The notes beneath the pieces are model-generated. The model was not told the origin of the DNA and searched no databases. It saw nothing but the letters and a program-made list of their open reading frames with translations. From the NCBI GenBank assembly GCA_964035545.1, contig OZ037773.1, positions 8,644,751 to 8,708,750 on the forward strand: 64,000 nucleotides of DNA, written 5' to 3'. The translations under genes and the position numbers were made by a program. This DNA is from Bugula neritina (lineage: Eukaryota; Bryozoa; Gymnolaemata; Cheilostomatida; Bugulidae). Positions 60,801 to 64,000 of the stretch are shown one piece after another. Each line of letters begins with the position of its first letter. Position 1 is the first letter of the stretch.

Positions 60801-61307
60801 GTGTGTGTGCCTGCGTGTGTGCATGTGTTCATGTGTTTTGTATTGCATTTTATTTTGCATGAGTGGCAAATAGTATACTGTATGTAGGTGTAGATACAAT
60901 GATATATACATGTACATGTATTACATTATATGAATTAATATTGGCATGAGTCACATATAATATAATAAACATTACTTGCTAGGCTCCAGTTTAATTAAAT
61001 TCCATGTGACTCAGTAATGACCATGGCCCATTATGTATACATGGTTCCTATGGTTACTTCTTGGACAGCAGCCATTTTTGTTATTATCAGCCTTTGTGTT
61101 AAAACTTCCTAAGAATATTTTAGGGTAACTTATGACAGTGAGCTTACATCTACTTCAGTTTATGCATGTGACCATTTTTTTATTATGTGTGGCTAGTGGG
61201 AATAAATTACATACAAGTAGCTGAATTAATATGGTGAGTAACCATGTGAGAAACTTGTCGTCGTGGTAACAGGCTGCAACACTTCCTGTTTTGAACACTA
61301 GAGATTG
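60345..61307. other. Intergenic region after GH31
   Basis: GH31 3' UTR, the (TA)n tract at 60716-60802 and AT-rich sequence up to the TATA box of the next gene. No coding exon seen. Confidence 0.6.
60716..60802. repeat. (TA)n microsatellite, about 85 bp, followed by (TG)n-like tract
   Basis: Uninterrupted TA dinucleotides with one TT interruption, then GTGTGTGTGCCTGCGTGTGT. Confidence 0.97.
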
Positions 61308-61371
61308 TATAAATGTGACTGAGCTGCTATAGCATTGAGTTATTTCATTTATAGAAAGAAGAGAAGAAAAG
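61308..61371 (+). promoter_or_regulatory. TATA box and short non-coding first exon of the Asn/Gly-repeat protein gene
   Basis: TATAAAT at 61308-61314. About 30 bp downstream a transcript could start, giving a short exon that ends GAAGAAAAG at 61371 before GTAAGA. The matching acceptor ATTTGTAG ends at 61878, eight bases before the ATG. This layout (TATA, tiny 5' UTR exon, then signal peptide exon) is common in highly expressed secreted protein genes. Confidence 0.55.
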
Positions 61372-61886
61372 GTAAGAAAAGCTTATAGTTGCATAGAAGT
61401 TGTAAGACAACATAGACATGTGACAGCTCTGACTACATTTCTTGTGTGACTGACTCAAGATTGTTCATTTAATCAACACTCAAGTTAATATGGAAAAACT
61501 TTATTTCTTGTTCATGAAATTGTAGAAAGCTTTTTTTAACTACAAAGTAATAATAATTGAAATTTTAGTAAATCAAGAAATTATCAAATTTTCTTTCTGT
61601 TTTAAAACTTGAAAAGCCATTATTTTTAACAATAAGTCTTCTTTTATTTAGTTTTTTGTAATAAAATAACTCATGCATATCAATATAACAGCAAACAAAC
61701 AATTAATACCTACAATTTCTTTATAAATATTATCTCAACAATAAATATAAAAATTCAAAAAGATGAAGATTTCAAGTTACATTCAAATCAACAGCAAGTA
61801 TGTTAACTAGAATAGATTTTTAATATGGCAATTAAGATATATTTGTATCTATATTATTGCAATATTATATATTTGTAGAAACTATC

Positions 61887-63157
61887 ATGATCAGAATATT
61901 AGCATTGGCTGTGGTGATGGCTGGGGTGAACTCCCGCCCTCCATACTATAATCTCCATAGCCTTGGTACCAGTGGTTATGGCAACAATCACCATGGTTAC
62001 GGCTACCAAACGCATGGCCTCCATGATGGCACAGGCTATAAAAGCTATAACACATATGGGCGCGTTCTCAGCCATCCCAGAAATGGGTATAAGATCTCCC
62101 ATGAAACTCTCCAACATACTGAAGGCTACAATAGTAACGATAGAGATGTGGTAAACAAACATGGCGGCTATTCTAAACCAAGTTATCAACCCCATACTGC
62201 TTCCCATGACATGACTGGTAAACTGCTTAGAGCTACATATTATAATCAAGGCAAGTATTCTTTGTTTCGTTTGAACATGAGAGATTCGCAATTGTATGGA
62301 ATATTCTAGTCCTTTTATATACTAATGTTGAATAGCTGTTACTGAGATGAATTCTTGTACAATAAGTCATTTAATTTAGTAATTAGATATTTATTATAAC
62401 TTGTCTATTACTACTTTATGTAATACTTGCAGCTCTAGCAGCTAACAATGGAATCGGAAATGGTAATGACAACGAGGGTCATGGAGAAAATGGGAACATT
62501 AATGGCAATAAGAACTACGGATTAGGAAATAATGGAAATGGAAACGGTAACATAAATCTGGGAGATGGTATGAGTGGTAACATGAATGGCAACCTCAATG
62601 TTGGCAATGGTTATAATGGTAATGCTAATGGTAATGTGAATCATGGCAAGGGTTATAATGGTAATGCTAATGGTAATGTGAATTATGACAATGGTTATAA
62701 TGGTAATGTTAATGGTAATGTGAATTATGGCAATGGTTCTAATGGTAATGCTAATGGTAATGTGAATTATGGCAATGGTTTTAATGGAAATGCTAACGGT
62801 AATGTGAATCATGGCAAGGGCTATAATGGTAATGCTAATGGTAATGTGAATTATGGCAATGGCTATAATGGTAATGTTAATGGTAATGTGAATTATGGCA
62901 ATGGTTCTAATGGTAATGCTAATGGTAATGTGAATTATGGCAATGGTTTTAATGGAAATGCTAATGGTAATGTGAATCATGGCAAGGGCTATAATGGTAA
63001 TGCTAATGGTAATATGAATTATGGCAATGGTTTTAATGGAAATGGTAACGGCAACGGAAATAAAGGAAACACTGCAAGCGGAAACAATAGTGGTAATGGG
63101 AACAGCGGAAATGGCAAAAATGGAAATGGCAACGGCAACGGAAACTACAAAAAATAA
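61887..63157 (+). CDS. Secreted Gly/Tyr/His-rich protein with Asn-Gly repeats (matrix-like)
   Basis: Two coding exons, 61887-62250 and 62433-63157, join to 1089 nt (362 residues). The ATG starts a hydrophobic signal peptide of about 16 residues (MIRILALAVVMAGVNS). Residues 17-120 are rich in Gly, Tyr, His and Ser (SGYGNNHHGYGY, EGYNSNDRD). Exon 3 encodes Asn-Gly sequence with a 14-residue repeat of the type GNANGNVNYGNGYN and a Gly/Asn/Ser end (GNGNSGNGKNGNGN, then YKK). Low-complexity Asn-Gly repeats are known from mollusc nacre proteins (nacrein/N66, N16 families), suggesting an extracellular matrix, biomineral or adhesive role, but no carbonic anhydrase domain is present and the role is inference. 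The intron has a GC donor (CAAG before GCAAGT); the nearby GT alternative would bring an immediate stop. Confidence 0.8.
62590..63045 (+). repeat. In-frame 42-bp coding repeat with a 168-bp higher-order period
   Basis: About ten 42-bp units encode 14 residues each. Unit ends cycle HGKGY, YGNGY (YDNGY once), YGNGS, YGNGF and then begin again with HGKGY. Four-unit blocks (168 bp) are repeated about two and a half times and are more alike than neighbouring units. Confidence 0.9.
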
Positions 63158-63719
63158 ATATTTTGACAAGGGGGCTCTATCTGAGATGAATAATTTTAAT
63201 ATTTGTTTATTTACGTTATATACATATTAGTTTGTTACAGTTAGTTATTCTTATTGTATATTAAAAAAATTTAATGTTGTTTTCAAGTTGTTGAATTTTT
63301 GGCATTAAAAGTTCTGTTAAATCTATATCTGTATTTTTTATTCTTTTAATTCTAATAGCAACAAAATGAAAACATTTATGTGTGATATTCACTTAATTTC
63401 TAAGAGCACCTAAAATTCTATTCAAATTTTATTTTGAAAAGCATTATCAATTTAACATATTTTTAAATTTCACCAATGTTAGCAATTGAAATATAAGATT
63501 TGCCTCCCTTGACAAATTTTTAAGCATTGTTTTTAAGCACTTTTCTGATATTTTTTATAAACAAATAAAAATGTGTAATAAATATTATTTGAAATGAAAA
63601 TAAAATAAGAAGATGCAAAGATTTAAAAAAGAAGCAGTTTATAGCAAAATATAATGTTTTCACACTTTTATTATAACAAAAAGGCTTTGATTAGGTGATG
63701 TTAACTAAATAACCAACTC
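63158..63719. other. 3' region of the Asn/Gly-repeat protein gene
   Basis: AT-rich, no coding sequence recognised. ATTAAA near 63305 and AATAAA near 63564 are possible poly(A) signals. Confidence 0.5.
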
Positions 63720-63840
63720 ACACTTACCTGGGACAAAAGCATCTGTGATCAAGAAGGGGGATCCCCAGGAAGAGGCCTTATCAGTGCACCTCGGTTTGGT
63801 TGACACCTGCGGTTATCCCAAATGTGGATAACTTGGGAGA
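63720..63840 (+). ncRNA. U1 snRNA-like sequence, probably a pseudogene or divergent copy
   Basis: Starts ACACTTACCTGG (U1 5' end AUACUUACCUGG, the 5' splice-site recognition sequence). It then follows U1 order: stem-loop I region with GATCAAGAAGGGGG, CCCAGGAAGAGGCCTTATC, a TGCAC loop-II core, CACCTGCGGTTATCCCAAAT and GTGGATAACTTGGGAGAACTC. Changes fall in protein-binding loops: U1-70K loop AUCACGAA reads ATCAAGAA, and the U1A loop AUUGCAC reads AGTGCAC. After 63840 no Sm site (AATTTGTGG) is seen; instead there is an unrelated hairpin. No clear snRNA promoter upstream. Hence likely a truncated U1 pseudogene. Confidence 0.7.
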
Positions 63841-64000
63841 ACTCAAGACAAGTAGGAGTCTGATAATTATTATATGATGAATAATCATTATCAGTCCTCT
63901 TGTAATTTCTCTTTGCATGCTAATACACTATTAGTCTCAAAGGAGGGAAGTAAGCACCAGCCATCCATTACATGCTGGTTGGAATCACAGGTGAGTGAAT
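63841..64000. other. Sequence after the U1-like element
   Basis: A hairpin-forming AT stretch (GGAGTCTGATAATTATTA pairing with TAATCATTATCAGTCCTC, about 63852-63902). The rest shows no recognised feature and runs off the window. Confidence 0.5.

Noticed and set aside
62522-63169. 215-codon minus-strand Ile/Thr-rich frame
   Set aside because: Antisense shadow of the 42-bp Asn/Gly coding repeats.

Overview
The window is metazoan nuclear DNA. Genes are split into many short exons by mostly GT-AG introns, base composition is strongly AT-rich, and minisatellites are abundant. The gene set (tau-tubulin kinase, type-A-like muscarinic receptor, Rho/Rac GTPases, intronless chemoreceptor-like GPCRs, GH31 alpha-glucosidase, a secreted Asn/Gly-repeat protein) points to an invertebrate bilaterian. 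The Asn-Gly repeats recall lophotrochozoan matrix proteins, so a lophotrochozoan is my best guess; the species is not resolved.

Layout: (1) 1-3055, minus strand: 5' exons of a tau-tubulin kinase, running off the left edge. (2) 5263-7194: a four-exon, 209-residue Cys-rich glycosylated type I membrane protein that I cannot assign to a family. (3) 15741-20694: an eight-exon muscarinic acetylcholine receptor, preceded by about 8.5 kb without a clear gene. (4) 18877-42168: a direct tandem segmental duplication. Each copy carries two Rho/Rac-like GTPase genes in the same order. In copy 1 the second GTPase has a premature TAG; in copy 2 it is intact. Copy 1 carries a MITE-like insertion that copy 2 lacks. 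Copy 2 has lost the segment equivalent to the last two muscarinic receptor exons. (5) 42120-46730: a large imperfect palindrome holding two convergent intronless GPCR paralogues. (6) 48857-60344: a 22-exon, 949-residue membrane-anchored GH31 alpha-glucosidase with both catalytic aspartates. (7) 61308-63157: a TATA-driven gene for a secreted Gly/Tyr/His- then Asn/Gly-repeat protein. (8) 63720-63840: a U1 snRNA-like sequence, probably a pseudogene.

The most unusual signal is a recurring association of minisatellites with splice sites. The 5' splice site of GH31 exon 7 is repeated 14 times and the 3' splice site of exon 9 four times. Shorter arrays of the same kind sit at GH31 exon 17, muscarinic receptor exons 1 and 3, and the exon-3 acceptor of the first GTPase in both duplicate copies. 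Three introns use GC-AG borders. All exon models were built by hand from splice consensus, frame continuity and family resemblance. Coding lengths close in frame for every complete gene, but no transcript or database evidence was available.
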